From Ruminococcus sp. (GTDB taxonomy: Bacteria; Bacillota; Clostridia; Oscillospirales; Acutalibacteraceae): a DNA stretch of 64,000 nucleotides. Made by a program: the position numbers and the translations under genes. The DNA lies in NCBI GenBank assembly GCA_017411385.1, contig JAFQQF010000016.1, positions 124,001-188,000 of the forward strand. The letters run 5' to 3'. Below, piece by piece: positions 25,282-34,400 of the stretch; within the stretch, counting starts at the first letter, position 1, and each line of letters opens with the position of its first letter. The notes beneath the pieces were generated by a model. That model ran no database searches. It was not told the DNA's origin and saw nothing but the letters and a program-made list of their open reading frames with translations.

Positions 25282-27176
25282 CCCTGTGCACCGCCTTTTT
25301 TCTGATTTCTTGTAAGCCAGATAATAAGTACGCTTATGTCAGCAGGAGAAACTCCGGATATTCTGCTTGCCTGTGCAATATTTCTGGGTTTTATCAGGTT
25401 AAGCTTTTCCTGTGCTTCAAGTCTTAGTCCTGTTATTTCCTTGTAATCAATGTCACTGGGCAAGTCTTTTTCTTGCATTCTTTCCATCTGCTCAACTCGG
25501 TCAAGCTGTTTTTTGATGTAGCCTGCATATTTCACTTCAATCTCAACTTGCTCAAACACACTTCTGTGCAAATCTGGTCGGTTTTTATCAACAGGAGATA
25601 AATCCTTGTAGGAAATCTGCGGCCTGCGAAGCAAATCAGCAATAGTAACCCCTGTGCTAACCTTTGATGTTTCACGTGAAACAAGAATATCGTTAAGCTC
25701 ATCAGTAGGAGAAAGGGTAGTGTGCTGAACTCTGTAAAGCTCGTTTTCAATCTCCTCCTGCTTTCTGAGGAAGTTATTCCATCTTATGTCGTCTACAAGA
25801 CCGATTCTTCTGCCTGTAGGAGTAAGTCTTTTATCTGCATTATCCTGTCTGAGCACAAGGCGATATTCACTTCGGGAAGTCATCATTCTGTATGGCTCAT
25901 TGGCACCCTTTGTAATAAGGTCGTCAATAAGGGTTCCTATATATGAACCCGAACGCTCTAAAATCATAGGCTCCTGACCTTTGACAGAAAGTGCCGCGTT
26001 AACGCCTGCAACCAAACCTTGGGCGGCGGCTTCTTCATAACCGCTGCTGCCGTTGAACTGACCCGCACCGTAAAGACCTGCAAAATCCTTAAACTGCAGG
26101 GTAGCATCTAAAGAAAGAGGGTCTACGCAATCGTACTCAATAGCGTAGGCAGGGCGCATAACAACCGCATTTTCAAGACCTTTGATTGTGTGGTAAAACT
26201 GAAGCTGAACTTCTTCAGGAAGTGAGGAAGACATTCCCTGCAGATACATCTCTTCTGTATTTTCTCCGCATGGCTCAATGAAAAGCTGATGTCTTTCCTT
26301 GTCGGCAAAGCGCATAATCTTATCTTCAAGGCTTGGACAGTAACGGGGACCAATACCCTCAATCATTCCGCCGTAAAGGGGACTGCGGTGGATATTATCA
26401 AGAATAATCTTCTTTGTTTTCTCGTTGGTCCAGCTGATGTGGCAAACAACTTTGTTTTCACCCAAATTCTCTGTTTCAAAAGAGAAAGGCTCAGGTGGCT
26501 CATCACCGCACTGAACATCAAGCTCTGAGAAATCTATACTTGAACGCAGGACTCTTGCAGGAGTACCTGTTTTGAAGCGTCTGATAGAAAGCCCCAAATC
26601 ACGCAAGCTTTTGCCAAATCTTGTTGCTGCAAAGGTACCGTCGGGGCCTCCTTCGTAGCTAACCTCTCCCACAAAGATTCTTCCGCCTAAGTAGGTTCCT
26701 GTAGCGATGATAACTTTTTTAAAGGTGAAAACAGCACCCATCTGGGTGGTAAGCTCCCAAGGATAATCGCTGTCGTCAGTTCTTCTTATATCTGTAATCT
26801 CTGCTTGTCTTAGTTCAAGGTTCTGTTGAAGCTCCAGCTTGTGTTTCATTATAGCGGCATATTTAAGGCGGTCTATCTGTCCTCGCAAAGAGTGCACAGC
26901 AGGGCCTTTGCCTCGGTTGAGCATTCTCATTTGCAGAAAAGCTTCGTCAGCAGTTTTGCCCATTTCACCGCCCAAGGCGTCAATTTCTCTAACTAAATGA
27001 CCTTTTGCGGTGCCTCCAATGGAAGGATTACAGGGACAGTTGCCTACAGCATCCATATTAATTGTAAAAATAGCAGTCTTACACCCAAGGCGGGCAGATG
27101 CCAGTGCTGCCTCAATTCCTGCGTGGCCTGCACCGATAACTGCAATATCATATTTTCCTGCATGGTATGTTTGCAT
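25278..27176 (-). CDS. mnmG: tRNA uridine-5-carboxymethylaminomethyl modification enzyme MnmG
   Basis: The 632-aa FAD protein has the dinucleotide-binding motif VIGAGHAGIEAALASARLG near the N-terminus, the NPSIGGTAKGHLVREIDALGG block and the C-terminal helical MnmE-binding domain. With MnmE it forms cmnm5U34 in tRNAs reading split codon boxes. The ATG at 27176 is favoured over 27182 since AGAGGT is 9 nt upstream of it. The gene carries a perfect parS inside its coding sequence (25668-25683, encoding VSRET). Confidence 0.96.
   Translation of the reverse strand: MQTYHAGKYDIAVIGAGHAGIEAALASARLGCKTAIFTINMDAVGNCPCNPSIGGTAKGHLVREIDALGGEMGKTADEAFLQMRMLNRGKGPAVHSLRGQIDRLKYAAIMKHKLELQQNLELRQAEITDIRRTDDSDYPWELTTQMGAVFTFKKVIIATGTYLGGRIFVGEVSYEGGPDGTFAATRFGKSLRDLGLSIRRFKTGTPARVLRSSIDFSELDVQCGDEPPEPFSFETENLGENKVVCHISWTNEKTKKIILDNIHRSPLYGGMIEGIGPRYCPSLEDKIMRFADKERHQLFIEPCGENTEEMYLQGMSSSLPEEVQLQFYHTIKGLENAVVMRPAYAIEYDCVDPLSLDATLQFKDFAGLYGAGQFNGSSGYEEAAAQGLVAGVNAALSVKGQEPMILERSGSYIGTLIDDLITKGANEPYRMMTSRSEYRLVLRQDNADKRLTPTGRRIGLVDDIRWNNFLRKQEEIENELYRVQHTTLSPTDELNDILVSRETSKVSTGVTIADLLRRPQISYKDLSPVDKNRPDLHRSVFEQVEIEVKYAGYIKKQLDRVEQMERMQEKDLPSDIDYKEITGLRLEAQEKLNLIKPRNIAQASRISGVSPADISVLIIWLTRNQKKGGAQG
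25668..25683. promoter_or_regulatory. parS: parS site 2, inside mnmG
   Basis: An exact TGTTTCACGTGAAACA lies within the mnmG coding region. Confidence 0.97.
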
Positions 27177-27192
27177 ATACATTACCTCTTAT

Positions 27193-27208
27193 TGTTTCAC
27201 GTGAAACA
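27193..27208. promoter_or_regulatory. parS: parS site 3, mnmG-mnmE gap
   Basis: An exact TGTTTCACGTGAAACA lies directly before the mnmE stop and just upstream of the mnmG ribosome site. Confidence 0.97.
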
Positions 27209-28576
27209 TTATTTTCCTACGCAAAAACTGTGGAACACATCGTCCACAACTGCATCGGATACATTTTCACCTGTGAGCTCTAAAAGTGCATCAATAGCAT
27301 CCTCAACACAAACAGTAACAGCATCAAAAGAATAACCTGAACTGAGTGTGTTGTGTGCTTCAATCACGCTGTTCTGTGCTTTTTGAGCCGCTGCACGCTG
27401 GCGCTCACCTGAAAGTATTCCTGCACAAGGGTCAAAGTTCTTTGTACCTGAAACCTCCGCAATAGCATCTGTTAACTCCTGCTTACCATCACCATTTATA
27501 GCACTTATATAAACAATATGTTTTATTTTTTTACTAATAGTATTTATATCTAACTTGCGTTCAAGGTCTGTTTTATTAATAATTGCAATAGAAGGAACAT
27601 CCTCAAGACTTTCGATAAGCTTAATATCTTCGTCGGTTAGCTCCTGACTGCTGTCAAAAACAGCGAGCACCAAAGAACAGGTTGAAAGTCTTTCTTTTGT
27701 TCTGTCAACACCGATTTTTTCTACAGGATTATCTGTGTCGCGGATACCAGCCGTGTCGCAAAGTCTGAGGGTTACATCGCCAACGATAACAGTTTCCTCC
27801 ACTACATCACGGGTAGTTCCTGCAATTTCTGTGACAATACTCTTATCAAAGCCCGAAAGCAGATTCATCAAGGTTGATTTTCCTACATTAGGTCTGCCTG
27901 CAATAACTGTATCAATTCCGTGAATAACAGCCTGTCCTGTTTCGTATTCACTCAGAAGCTTTGTGATTTTCTCTTTTGCAGTTTCAAGAATTTCTGTGAT
28001 TGCGTCTTCTGTAACCTCGGGAATATCCTCCTCAGGAAAATCAGCCCATGCACACAAGTGTCCTGCTAATGAAACAAGGTCGTTTTTTATATCGTCAATT
28101 CGTTTTTTGAGTGCACCCGTGCGGGTACTTACAGCACATCTCACAGCCTGTCTGCTCTGAGCAGAGATAATATCCATAACCGCCTGTGCTTCGCTCAAAT
28201 CCATTTTTCCGTTTAAGAAAGCACGTTTAGTAAATTCTCCCGGCTCGGCAAGTACTGCTCCGTTTTCAAGTACTACTCTGAGAACACTTCTGGTAACGTA
28301 AAGACCGCCGTGACAGCAAAGCTCCACAACATCCTCGCCTGTGAAGCTCTTTGGTGCACGATAAACAATAGCCACAACCTCATCCAGCATCTCATTGTTC
28401 TCCATAACTTTTCCGTAGGATGCTCTGTAGCCTTCCAAGGCTTCAAGCCTTTTACCGCTTGCAGCTACAAATACCTTATCTGCAATTTCAATGGCTTTTT
28501 CGCCTGATATTCTGATGATGCCAATTCCGCCTTGTCCCTGTGCAGTGCTTATAGCGGCTATTGTTTTTTCACTCAT
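27209..28576 (-). CDS. mnmE: tRNA modification GTPase MnmE
   Basis: The 455-aa protein has the N-terminal folate-binding domain, then the G domain with G1 GRPNVGKST (about 225), G2 AGTTRD, G3 DTAGI and G4 NKTD, and ends in the family's CVGK with the catalytic-type cysteine. It partners MnmG in U34 modification. A terminator lies between jag and mnmE, and GGTGATATA precedes the ATG. Confidence 0.97.
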   Translation of the reverse strand: MSEKTIAAISTAQGQGGIGIIRISGEKAIEIADKVFVAASGKRLEALEGYRASYGKVMENNEMLDEVVAIVYRAPKSFTGEDVVELCCHGGLYVTRSVLRVVLENGAVLAEPGEFTKRAFLNGKMDLSEAQAVMDIISAQSRQAVRCAVSTRTGALKKRIDDIKNDLVSLAGHLCAWADFPEEDIPEVTEDAITEILETAKEKITKLLSEYETGQAVIHGIDTVIAGRPNVGKSTLMNLLSGFDKSIVTEIAGTTRDVVEETVIVGDVTLRLCDTAGIRDTDNPVEKIGVDRTKERLSTCSLVLAVFDSSQELTDEDIKLIESLEDVPSIAIINKTDLERKLDINTISKKIKHIVYISAINGDGKQELTDAIAEVSGTKNFDPCAGILSGERQRAAAQKAQNSVIEAHNTLSSGYSFDAVTVCVEDAIDALLELTGENVSDAVVDDVFHSFCVGK

Positions 28577-28613
28577 TATATCACCATCCGACCTTTATAT
28601 TGTTTATATAAAA

Positions 28614-28652
28614 GTTATCTAAAAAAACAGGGCAGCTTATGCCGCCCTGTTT
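28614..28652 (-). terminator. Terminator after jag
   Basis: ACAGGGC (28628-28633 region) pairs with GCCCTGT (28644-28650) with an imperfect inner stem; on the minus strand a run of seven T follows. Confidence 0.8.
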
Positions 28653-28679
28653 AGTATCGGCGAGCTTTTCCGCCGTTAA

Positions 28680-29471
28680 TTACTTGTCAATTCTGCCGTA
28701 AAGTGCAGCGCCTTCACCTTCATTGATAGGTGCACGCTTAGGTGCATTATCAGAAACTGAAGTGTTATTACCAAAATTACGTCTGGGACGTCTGTCGTAT
28801 CTGCCCTTTGAGCCTCTGCCGCCTCTTGATTGTCTGGGAGCATTAGGGTCGGGACCGATTACAACGTGTCTGTTCATATTTTCGCCTTCGCTCCAAGATG
28901 TAGCGCCATTGACCTTCTGAACAGCTGTGTGAATGATTCTTCTCTCGTAAGGATTCATAGGCTCAAGGCTGGTTTTGTAACCTGTCTTTACTGCCTTGAA
29001 AGCAAGCTTTCTGCCGAGAATTTCAAGAGTCTTCTCTCTCTTCTCGCGATAATCGCCTGTGTTGATTGTAACTTTATAGTAAGAATTCTCAACGTGATTT
29101 GCAACAAGACCTGTAAGGTACTGCAAAGCATCCAGTGTTTCACCGCGTCTGCCGATAACAGAACCTACATCCTCGCCCTCAAGGTCGATTATAACTCCGT
29201 TTTCTTCAGATTCTGTTGCATTGAGAGTAATACCCTCAAGTCCCATTGCATCAAGAACATTCTTAAGGAAATCCTGTGCAACATCTGCAGGAGATGATTT
29301 GATAAAAGCTCTAACCTTTGCGGGACAACCGCCAAATAAACCGAGAATCTTCTTTTCTGCTCTCTGAATAATTTCAAATTCTGCTTCGTAGGTTTCTACT
29401 CCAAGCTGTCTGCAAGCATCTTCCTGTGCAGCAACCTCGGTTTCACCAACGCCGATAGCTTCTCTAATCAA
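28680..29471 (-). CDS. jag: RNA-binding protein Jag/KhpB (SpoIIIJ-associated)
   Basis: The 263-aa protein has the Jag-N domain (about residues 1-52, EAIGVGETEVAAQEDACRQLGV), a KH domain with IGRRGETLDALQYL (about 108), and an R3H domain with NPYERRIIHTAVQ (about 175). An Arg/Gly-rich tail follows (SRGGRGSKGRYDRRPRRN). KhpB binds RNA and affects cell elongation and division. The TTG at 29471 follows AAGGTGA; no better start exists. It is downstream of yidC as usual. Confidence 0.93.
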   Translation of the reverse strand: MIREAIGVGETEVAAQEDACRQLGVETYEAEFEIIQRAEKKILGLFGGCPAKVRAFIKSSPADVAQDFLKNVLDAMGLEGITLNATESEENGVIIDLEGEDVGSVIGRRGETLDALQYLTGLVANHVENSYYKVTINTGDYREKREKTLEILGRKLAFKAVKTGYKTSLEPMNPYERRIIHTAVQKVNGATSWSEGENMNRHVVIGPDPNAPRQSRGGRGSKGRYDRRPRRNFGNNTSVSDNAPKRAPINEGEGAALYGRIDK

Positions 29472-29547
29472 GATGTCACCTTCTTGTATTCTTTTGTGTT
29501 ATAAAAAATGTAGTTATTTTCATTTTTACGTTGTAAAACATCAAAAA

Positions 29548-30462
29548 TTACAGATGCTTTACAGTAGCTTCCCTTTTTTCGAGCAGGGCAACTCTTGCCG
29601 CTTCCGAACGAGCGACCATCATACCGGGTCCGAAGAAATAATGAAGGACCAGGGACTGCACAAAACCCAGTACAGTAGAACAAATCCAGTAGAAACCTAC
29701 AGCTGCGGGAACAGTATAAGCCAGATATGCTGAGAAGAGGGGTAGTAAGAAAATCATTGCATTCATACAACCCTGCTGCTGACCGCCGCCTGTGCCGTTT
29801 AATTTCTGCATAATAACTGTAGACAATACAGAGGTACCAAAACAAAGGAAAGGAATTAAGAGATACCAAGAAAAACCAAGTTTTGATGGTGTTTCCAGAA
29901 GATTAATTCCTGAGAAATTAAAGGATGCACAGAACTGTGAGATTTCGGGTATGGAAACCTTTGCACCTTCAAAACAAGCCTGAATACACTCAAAGCTGTT
30001 AAAATACTTCATAATATCAATCTGACCGCCATACATAGCAGAAGTGCTGATGTTAAGTCCCGGAATGGAAACAAGAACATTCTTTGCGTTTTCTACCATT
30101 ACCTTGTCCAGATGAAGTGTATTTGTAAGGGGATAAGCAACGCTGTAAAAAACACCAAGCATAATAAACATAGGAATAATTGATGTCAGACAGCCTGCCG
30201 AAGGGTTAATACCCTCTTTTTCGTAGAGTTTCTGGGTTTCTTCGTTAAGCTTTTCTCTGTTATTACCGTATTTTTCGCGAAGCTCTGCTTGTTTTGCCTG
30301 CATTCTGGCATTACCCGCCATAGTCTTCTGCTGTTTGATAGAAGAAGGAAACAAAATGAGCTTTGCGATAATTGTAAAAATTAAGATAGCAAATGCGTAG
30401 TTATGAACTAACTGATAAGCAAACCAGAGAATATAACCGAATAAGCTTCCGATAAATTCCAT
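29548..30462 (-). CDS. yidC: Membrane protein insertase YidC/Oxa1 family
   Basis: The 304-aa protein has the Oxa1-type core: a first helix (AFAILIFTIIAKLILFP), a Lys/Glu-rich coiled cytoplasmic loop (about residues 45-90), then further helices (IIPMFIMLGVFYSVAYPL, WYLLIPFLCFGTSVLSTVIM, MIFLLPLFSAYLAYTVPAAVGFYW). It inserts membrane proteins with or without SecYEG. The ATG at 30462 has GAAAGG upstream; the earlier frame overlaps yidD and is rejected. No lipoprotein signal is seen, unlike B. subtilis SpoIIIJ. Confidence 0.94.
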   Translation of the reverse strand: MEFIGSLFGYILWFAYQLVHNYAFAILIFTIIAKLILFPSSIKQQKTMAGNARMQAKQAELREKYGNNREKLNEETQKLYEKEGINPSAGCLTSIIPMFIMLGVFYSVAYPLTNTLHLDKVMVENAKNVLVSIPGLNISTSAMYGGQIDIMKYFNSFECIQACFEGAKVSIPEISQFCASFNFSGINLLETPSKLGFSWYLLIPFLCFGTSVLSTVIMQKLNGTGGGQQQGCMNAMIFLLPLFSAYLAYTVPAAVGFYWICSTVLGFVQSLVLHYFFGPGMMVARSEAARVALLEKREATVKHL

Positions 30463-30478
30463 AAGCTTAACCTTTCTT

Positions 30479-30706
30479 TCATATCTTGTGTTTTTTCTGC
30501 GGGACGGGGTCATACCCGCCTTTGGAGAAGGGGTTACACCGCAGTATTCTCCATAATGCAAGGGCCGAGCCCTTTATTACTCCGAAGCGCTCTATTGCTT
30601 CGTATCCGTACTGAGAACAAGTAGGATAATACTTGCACTTAGGAGGACTAAGAGGAGAAATCTTTTTTTGATAAAAACGTATTATTTTGAGAAATATTTT
30701 TTTCAT
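30479..30706 (-). CDS. yidD: Membrane protein insertion efficiency factor YidD
   Basis: The 75-aa protein has the hallmark [19 protein letters not shown] and [21 protein letters not shown]. YidD assists YidC-dependent insertion at the membrane. The ATG at 30706 lies 2 nt beyond the rnpA stop and its GGAGG site is inside the last rnpA codons, so the two are coupled. Confidence 0.96.
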   Translation of the reverse strand: MKKIFLKIIRFYQKKISPLSPPKCKYYPTCSQYGYEAIERFGVIKGSALALWRILRCNPFSKGGYDPVPQKKHKI

Positions 30707-30707
30707 C

Positions 30708-31046
30708 TTATTCCTCCAGTATTCCTGCATCCTTAAAATGCTTTTTCATACTGACAAGAATATGAGTGCTTTTTCTGAAAGGAGTTCTGCCCCTTGCTAC
30801 AAATACAATATCGTAGCCCGAACGCAAAGAACCTTTAAGCTCTGAAAAAGCTGCTCTTATAATACGTCTGGAGCGGTTTCGCTGTACAGCCTTGCCGACC
30901 TTTTTTCCTGTGGTGATTCCGATACGCAGGTTATTTGTATTATTTTTTACGATATAAGTAACAAGGTCAGGAGAAACATACGACCTTCCTTTGGTGTATG
31001 CTCGCCTGAATTCCCTGTTTTCCTTCAAAGTGATTGTATCACTCAT
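30708..31046 (-). CDS. rnpA: Ribonuclease P protein component
   Basis: The 112-aa basic protein has the RNR motif region [19 protein letters not shown] (about residues 48-66) that contacts RNase P RNA, and [14 protein letters not shown] at the substrate-binding cleft. It completes RNase P for tRNA 5' maturation. It lies between rpmH and yidD in the universal order. Confidence 0.96.
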   Translation of the reverse strand: MSDTITLKENREFRRAYTKGRSYVSPDLVTYIVKNNTNNLRIGITTGKKVGKAVQRNRSRRIIRAAFSELKGSLRSGYDIVFVARGRTPFRKSTHILVSMKKHFKDAGILEE

Positions 31047-31065
31047 TTAAACCACCTGTTAACCT

Positions 31066-31074
31066 TGTGGATAA
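31066..31074 (-). promoter_or_regulatory. DnaA box (TTATCCACA)
   Basis: TGTGGATAA on the plus strand is the reverse complement of the consensus DnaA box; it sits 20 nt upstream of rnpA. Confidence 0.6.
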
Positions 31075-31087
31075 AAGCCGTCTATCG

Positions 31088-31121
31088 ACTGATAAAAAGA
31101 AAGACCACTTAAACCGTGGTC
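31088..31121 (-). terminator. Attenuator-like hairpin between rpmH and rnpA
   Basis: GACCAC (31103-31108) pairs with GTGGTC (31116-31121); on the minus strand it is followed by TTTCTTTTTATC. It could reduce read-through from the strong rpmH promoter into rnpA. Confidence 0.6.
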
Positions 31122-31154
31122 CTCACTTTTCTTAAGCTAAGAACTTTTCTAAAA

Positions 31155-31289
31155 TTAGTAAGAAAGTCTCTTTCTGCCTTTTGCTCTTCTGCGAGCAAGA
31201 ACCTTACGTCCGTTCTTATCGGACATTCTCTTTCTGAAGCCGTGCTCCTTCTTTCTGTGGAGCTTCTTGGGTTGATATGTTCTGAGCAT
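31155..31289 (-). CDS. rpmH: 50S ribosomal protein L34
   Basis: The 44-aa basic protein begins [20 protein letters not shown], continues with [20 protein letters not shown] and ends RLSY, an unmistakable bL34. GGAGG lies 6-10 nt before the ATG at 31289. It is driven by a consensus promoter and heads the rpmH-rnpA-yidD-yidC-jag run leaving the origin. Confidence 0.98.
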   Translation of the reverse strand: MLRTYQPKKLHRKKEHGFRKRMSDKNGRKVLARRRAKGRKRLSY

Positions 31290-31744
31290 ATTAATCCTCC
31301 TTTCGGATACATAACCTTGCAATTTAGCATTATACTTGAAATTTTCCTTTTCGTCAATAAAAATTTTCGATTTTTTCTGACTTTTTGGAAAATAAATTTT
31401 TATTTGTATTTAAGCTTTGATAACCCCCACAATATATTGTATTTACGCAGAAAAGCAAACACAAATTACAGAAATAAAAAATGCTGTCTTAAAGAGATAT
31501 AATATAAATAGTAATAAATACATTATAAGTGTAAAAAAAGCATTGCATTTACGCCTTGTTTTTGGTAAAATAAAATGGTAAATGTGAAAGATTGTCTTTA
31601 TAGTTTTGTGTCCTGTTTTTACATACAACTCTGTTTTGATTGAGAATACAGCAAAAAACTGATTTTTATTATTTTGCAGTACATTTTTTTAAAAGGACAC
31701 AAGGGAAAATCAGAAATAAAAGGAAATTTCAGGAGGTAAAAAAT
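31290..31744. other. oriC: rpmH-dnaA intergenic region, part of the replication origin
   Basis: The ~455-nt stretch is strongly AT-rich, especially 31340-31540, as expected for an unwinding region. Gene order and strand switch place the origin here. Exact DnaA boxes are not found inside this gap; they lie just outside it (31066-31074, 31821-31829) and in the dnaA-dnaN gap. A TATAAT at 31498-31503 is a possible dnaA -10 with a weak -35. Confidence 0.65.
31329..31357 (-). promoter_or_regulatory. SigA-type promoter of rpmH
   Basis: TTGACG (31352-31357), 17-nt spacer, TATAAT (31329-31334) on the minus strand; about 40 nt before the rpmH ATG. Confidence 0.88.
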
Positions 31745-33061
31745 ATGGAATCTTTCAGCGATGCCTGGGGCGTCATTTGCGAATATTGCAAAACTAAAAT
31801 TACCGATGTAGCTTACAAAATGTGGATAAGCCGTATCGAGCCTGTGGACCTTGACTTCAAAACCGGAAAAGCAACCTTGCTTGTTCCTAACGATTTTCAC
31901 AAGGACACTATTGAGCGATGCTACATAACTCTTTTAGATGATGCCTTTAAGGAGATTTTCGGTACATCATTTGAGCTGTGTTTAATTACACCTGAGGATA
32001 AAAAATCCACAACTCAGGAAGAAACAATTCAGGATGCAGGCGCTATCTATGATTACACCTTTGCAAACTTTATCGTAGGTCCTTCAAACACCTTTGCTCA
32101 TGCTGCTGCTATGGCAGTTGCGGCAAAGCCTGCAGATGCTTACAATCCCTTGCTTATCTACGGTAGCTCAGGACTTGGCAAAACCCACCTTCTTTATGCA
32201 ATAGGCAATCAGATTAAAAAGAATAATCCCGATATGCGAATTCAGTATGTAAAGGGTGACGAATTCATCAATGAGCTGGTACAAGCTATCAGTAACGCCA
32301 CCACTGCCGAATTTAAACAGAAGTACAGACATGCTGACGTTCTTCTGGTTGACGACGTTCAGTTTATTGCAGGTAAAAACAGTACTCAGGAGGAATTCTT
32401 CCACACATTCAACGCTCTTTACGAGGACCACAAGCAGATTGTTCTTATTTCTGACCGTCCCCCCAAGGATATGAAAATTCTTGATGAGCGTTTGCGTTCA
32501 AGATTTGAGTCAGGTCTTATTGCAGATTTGCAGGCACCTGATATTGAAACCAGAATTGCTATTATCAAAAAGAAAGCTGATATTCTTCAGGTACCTGTAA
32601 GCGACGAGCTTATTCTTTTTATTGCACAGAAAATCAAAACAAACGTGCGTCAGCTTGAAGGTGTCGTAAAGAAGCTCAAAGCAAGATACCTTCTTAATAA
32701 CGAAAAAATCACTCAGGCTGTAGTTGTAGAGGCTATTTCAGATATTCTCAACAATGACAATACACCTGAGCAAACAGTAGAAAAAATCATTGACGAGGTT
32801 GCCAGAACCTTCGGTGTTTCTGCTGAAGATATCAAATCAAAGAAAAGCCGTAAGGCTTCCATCAATAATCCTCGTCACATTGCTATTTACATAATCCGCG
32901 AAATGACAGGTATGTCTATGGCAGAAATCGGCAAGGTTTTCGGAAACCTTCATCACTCCACTATTGTTTACACAACTCAGCAGGTAGATAAAAGAATGCA
33001 GTCTGAACCCAATCTGAGAGAAACAGTAGAAGATATTATGAAGAATATCAGAGATAACTGA
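31745..33061 (+). CDS. dnaA: Chromosomal replication initiator protein DnaA
   Basis: The 438-aa protein has domain I (about residues 1-80), AAA+ Walker A GSSGLGKTHLL (140-150), Walker B VLLVDDVQFIAGK and the C-terminal DNA-binding signature (GMSMAEIGKVFGNLHHSTIVYTTQQ). It binds DnaA boxes and melts oriC. The ATG at 31745 has AGGAGGT upstream; the longer frame from 31640 adds an unconserved leader. A DnaA box (31821-31829) lies within the gene. Confidence 0.98.
   Translation: MESFSDAWGVICEYCKTKITDVAYKMWISRIEPVDLDFKTGKATLLVPNDFHKDTIERCYITLLDDAFKEIFGTSFELCLITPEDKKSTTQEETIQDAGAIYDYTFANFIVGPSNTFAHAAAMAVAAKPADAYNPLLIYGSSGLGKTHLLYAIGNQIKKNNPDMRIQYVKGDEFINELVQAISNATTAEFKQKYRHADVLLVDDVQFIAGKNSTQEEFFHTFNALYEDHKQIVLISDRPPKDMKILDERLRSRFESGLIADLQAPDIETRIAIIKKKADILQVPVSDELILFIAQKIKTNVRQLEGVVKKLKARYLLNNEKITQAVVVEAISDILNNDNTPEQTVEKIIDEVARTFGVSAEDIKSKKSRKASINNPRHIAIYIIREMTGMSMAEIGKVFGNLHHSTIVYTTQQVDKRMQSEPNLRETVEDIMKNIRDN
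31821..31829 (-). promoter_or_regulatory. DnaA box inside dnaA
   Basis: TGTGGATAA, an exact reverse-complement match to TTATCCACA, coding for part of MWIS. Function is uncertain because the codons themselves are conserved. Confidence 0.4.
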
Positions 33062-33062
33062 G

Positions 33063-33145
33063 TTTTCCACAAATTAACCAACATTAACATTTCGTTTTTC
33101 CACATTTCATAAAATTAATTTCCTTGGAAATAAAAATGTGGAAAC
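33063..33145. promoter_or_regulatory. DnaA-box-like cluster in the dnaA-dnaN gap
   Basis: TTTTCCACA occurs at 33063-33071 and 33096-33104 and, inverted, as TGTGGAAAC at 33137-33145. The 230-nt gap is AT-rich. In many Firmicutes the second half of a bipartite origin lies here. The variant TTT in place of TTA is tolerated in several species. Confidence 0.6.
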
Positions 33146-33293
33146 CTCAAAAGTTTTCATCAATCCCTATTCGGAGAAATATTTCCCATTATTTCTCAGG
33201 ATAATTGGCTTTTAAACAAATTCACAGCCCCAATAACTTACAACAATTTATTATTACTTTTCTTTTTATTTTCTTTCAGAAAGGATTTTTATA

Positions 33294-34400
33294 ATGAAAT
33301 TTACAGTAATGAGGTCTGATATTGTTCAGGCAGTACAGAATGTTTCAAGAGCTGTTTCAACAAAAGCAACTCTTCCTGCCCTTGAGGGTATTCTTATAAA
33401 AGCATACAACAATACACTTACTCTTTCAGGTTACGATTTAGAGCTTGCTATTACAACCTCTATTGAAGCAACAGTTTCAAACGAAGGCGAAATTGTAGTA
33501 GGAGCAAAGCTTTTTTCTGATATTGTAAGAAAGCTTCCTGAAGAAATCGTTACCTTTGAAACTGACGAAAGAATGATTATCTATATTCAGAGCGGTAATG
33601 CTTCTTATCAGATTGTTGGTATTTCTTCTATGGATTATCCCGAAATGCCTAAGTTTGATGCAATGGATGAAATCAAAATCAATGCAGGCGTGCTTAAAAA
33701 TATGATTAAGCAGACATTGTATGCTGTTTCTGATAATATAAACAAACCCATTTACACAGGTTCACTTTTTGAAATCAAAGATAAGGTAATGAGAATTATC
33801 TCTATTGACGGCTACAGAATGGCAATAAGACGAGAGGACATTGACTGCGAGTCTGATAATAAATTCATTGTTCCCGGCAAAATGCAGAGTGAGATTTTGA
33901 AGCTCATCACCGACGATGAAAAGGAAATAACAATTATTGTAGGTCAGCGTCATGTTACCTTTAATGTTGATACCTATTCAATCGTTTCAAGAATTATTGA
34001 AGGTAATTTCCTTGATTATCGTACTACTGTGCCTAAGACTGAAGAAACTGTAATCAGAATTAACACAAGACATCTGATTAATGCAGTTGACCGTATGGCT
34101 CTTATTACAAGTGAAAGAGTTCAGAGTCCTGTTCGTTTCACAATTACACAGAATGAAATCAAGCTTTCCTGCCGCACAGCTGTAGGCAGAGCTTCTGATG
34201 AAATTCCTGTTTCCACAATCGGCAAGGATGTTGTAATCGGCTTTAACAACAGATATTTACTTGATGCTTTGAGAAATACCGAATGTGACGAGGTTATGCT
34301 GGTGCTTAACGGCAGCCTTTCACCTATGATTATAAAACCCGTTCAGGGAGAAGCCTTCCTGTTCTTAGTAGTTCCTATGAGGCTTAACGATGAAATCTGA
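33294..34400 (+). CDS. dnaN: DNA polymerase III beta subunit (sliding clamp)
   Basis: The 368-aa protein shows the three-domain clamp pattern and ends with the conserved PMIIKPVQGEAFLFLVVPMRL motif. It tethers polymerase to DNA. It follows dnaA in the standard order and its last 11 nt overlap the S4-domain gene. Confidence 0.97.
   Translation: MKFTVMRSDIVQAVQNVSRAVSTKATLPALEGILIKAYNNTLTLSGYDLELAITTSIEATVSNEGEIVVGAKLFSDIVRKLPEEIVTFETDERMIIYIQSGNASYQIVGISSMDYPEMPKFDAMDEIKINAGVLKNMIKQTLYAVSDNINKPIYTGSLFEIKDKVMRIISIDGYRMAIRREDIDCESDNKFIVPGKMQSEILKLITDDEKEITIIVGQRHVTFNVDTYSIVSRIIEGNFLDYRTTVPKTEETVIRINTRHLINAVDRMALITSERVQSPVRFTITQNEIKLSCRTAVGRASDEIPVSTIGKDVVIGFNNRYLLDALRNTECDEVMLVLNGSLSPMIIKPVQGEAFLFLVVPMRLNDEI

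Noticed and set aside
30463-30561. N-terminal extension of YidC
   Set aside because: It overlaps yidD, encodes an unconserved basic stretch and bypasses the good ribosome site before 30462.
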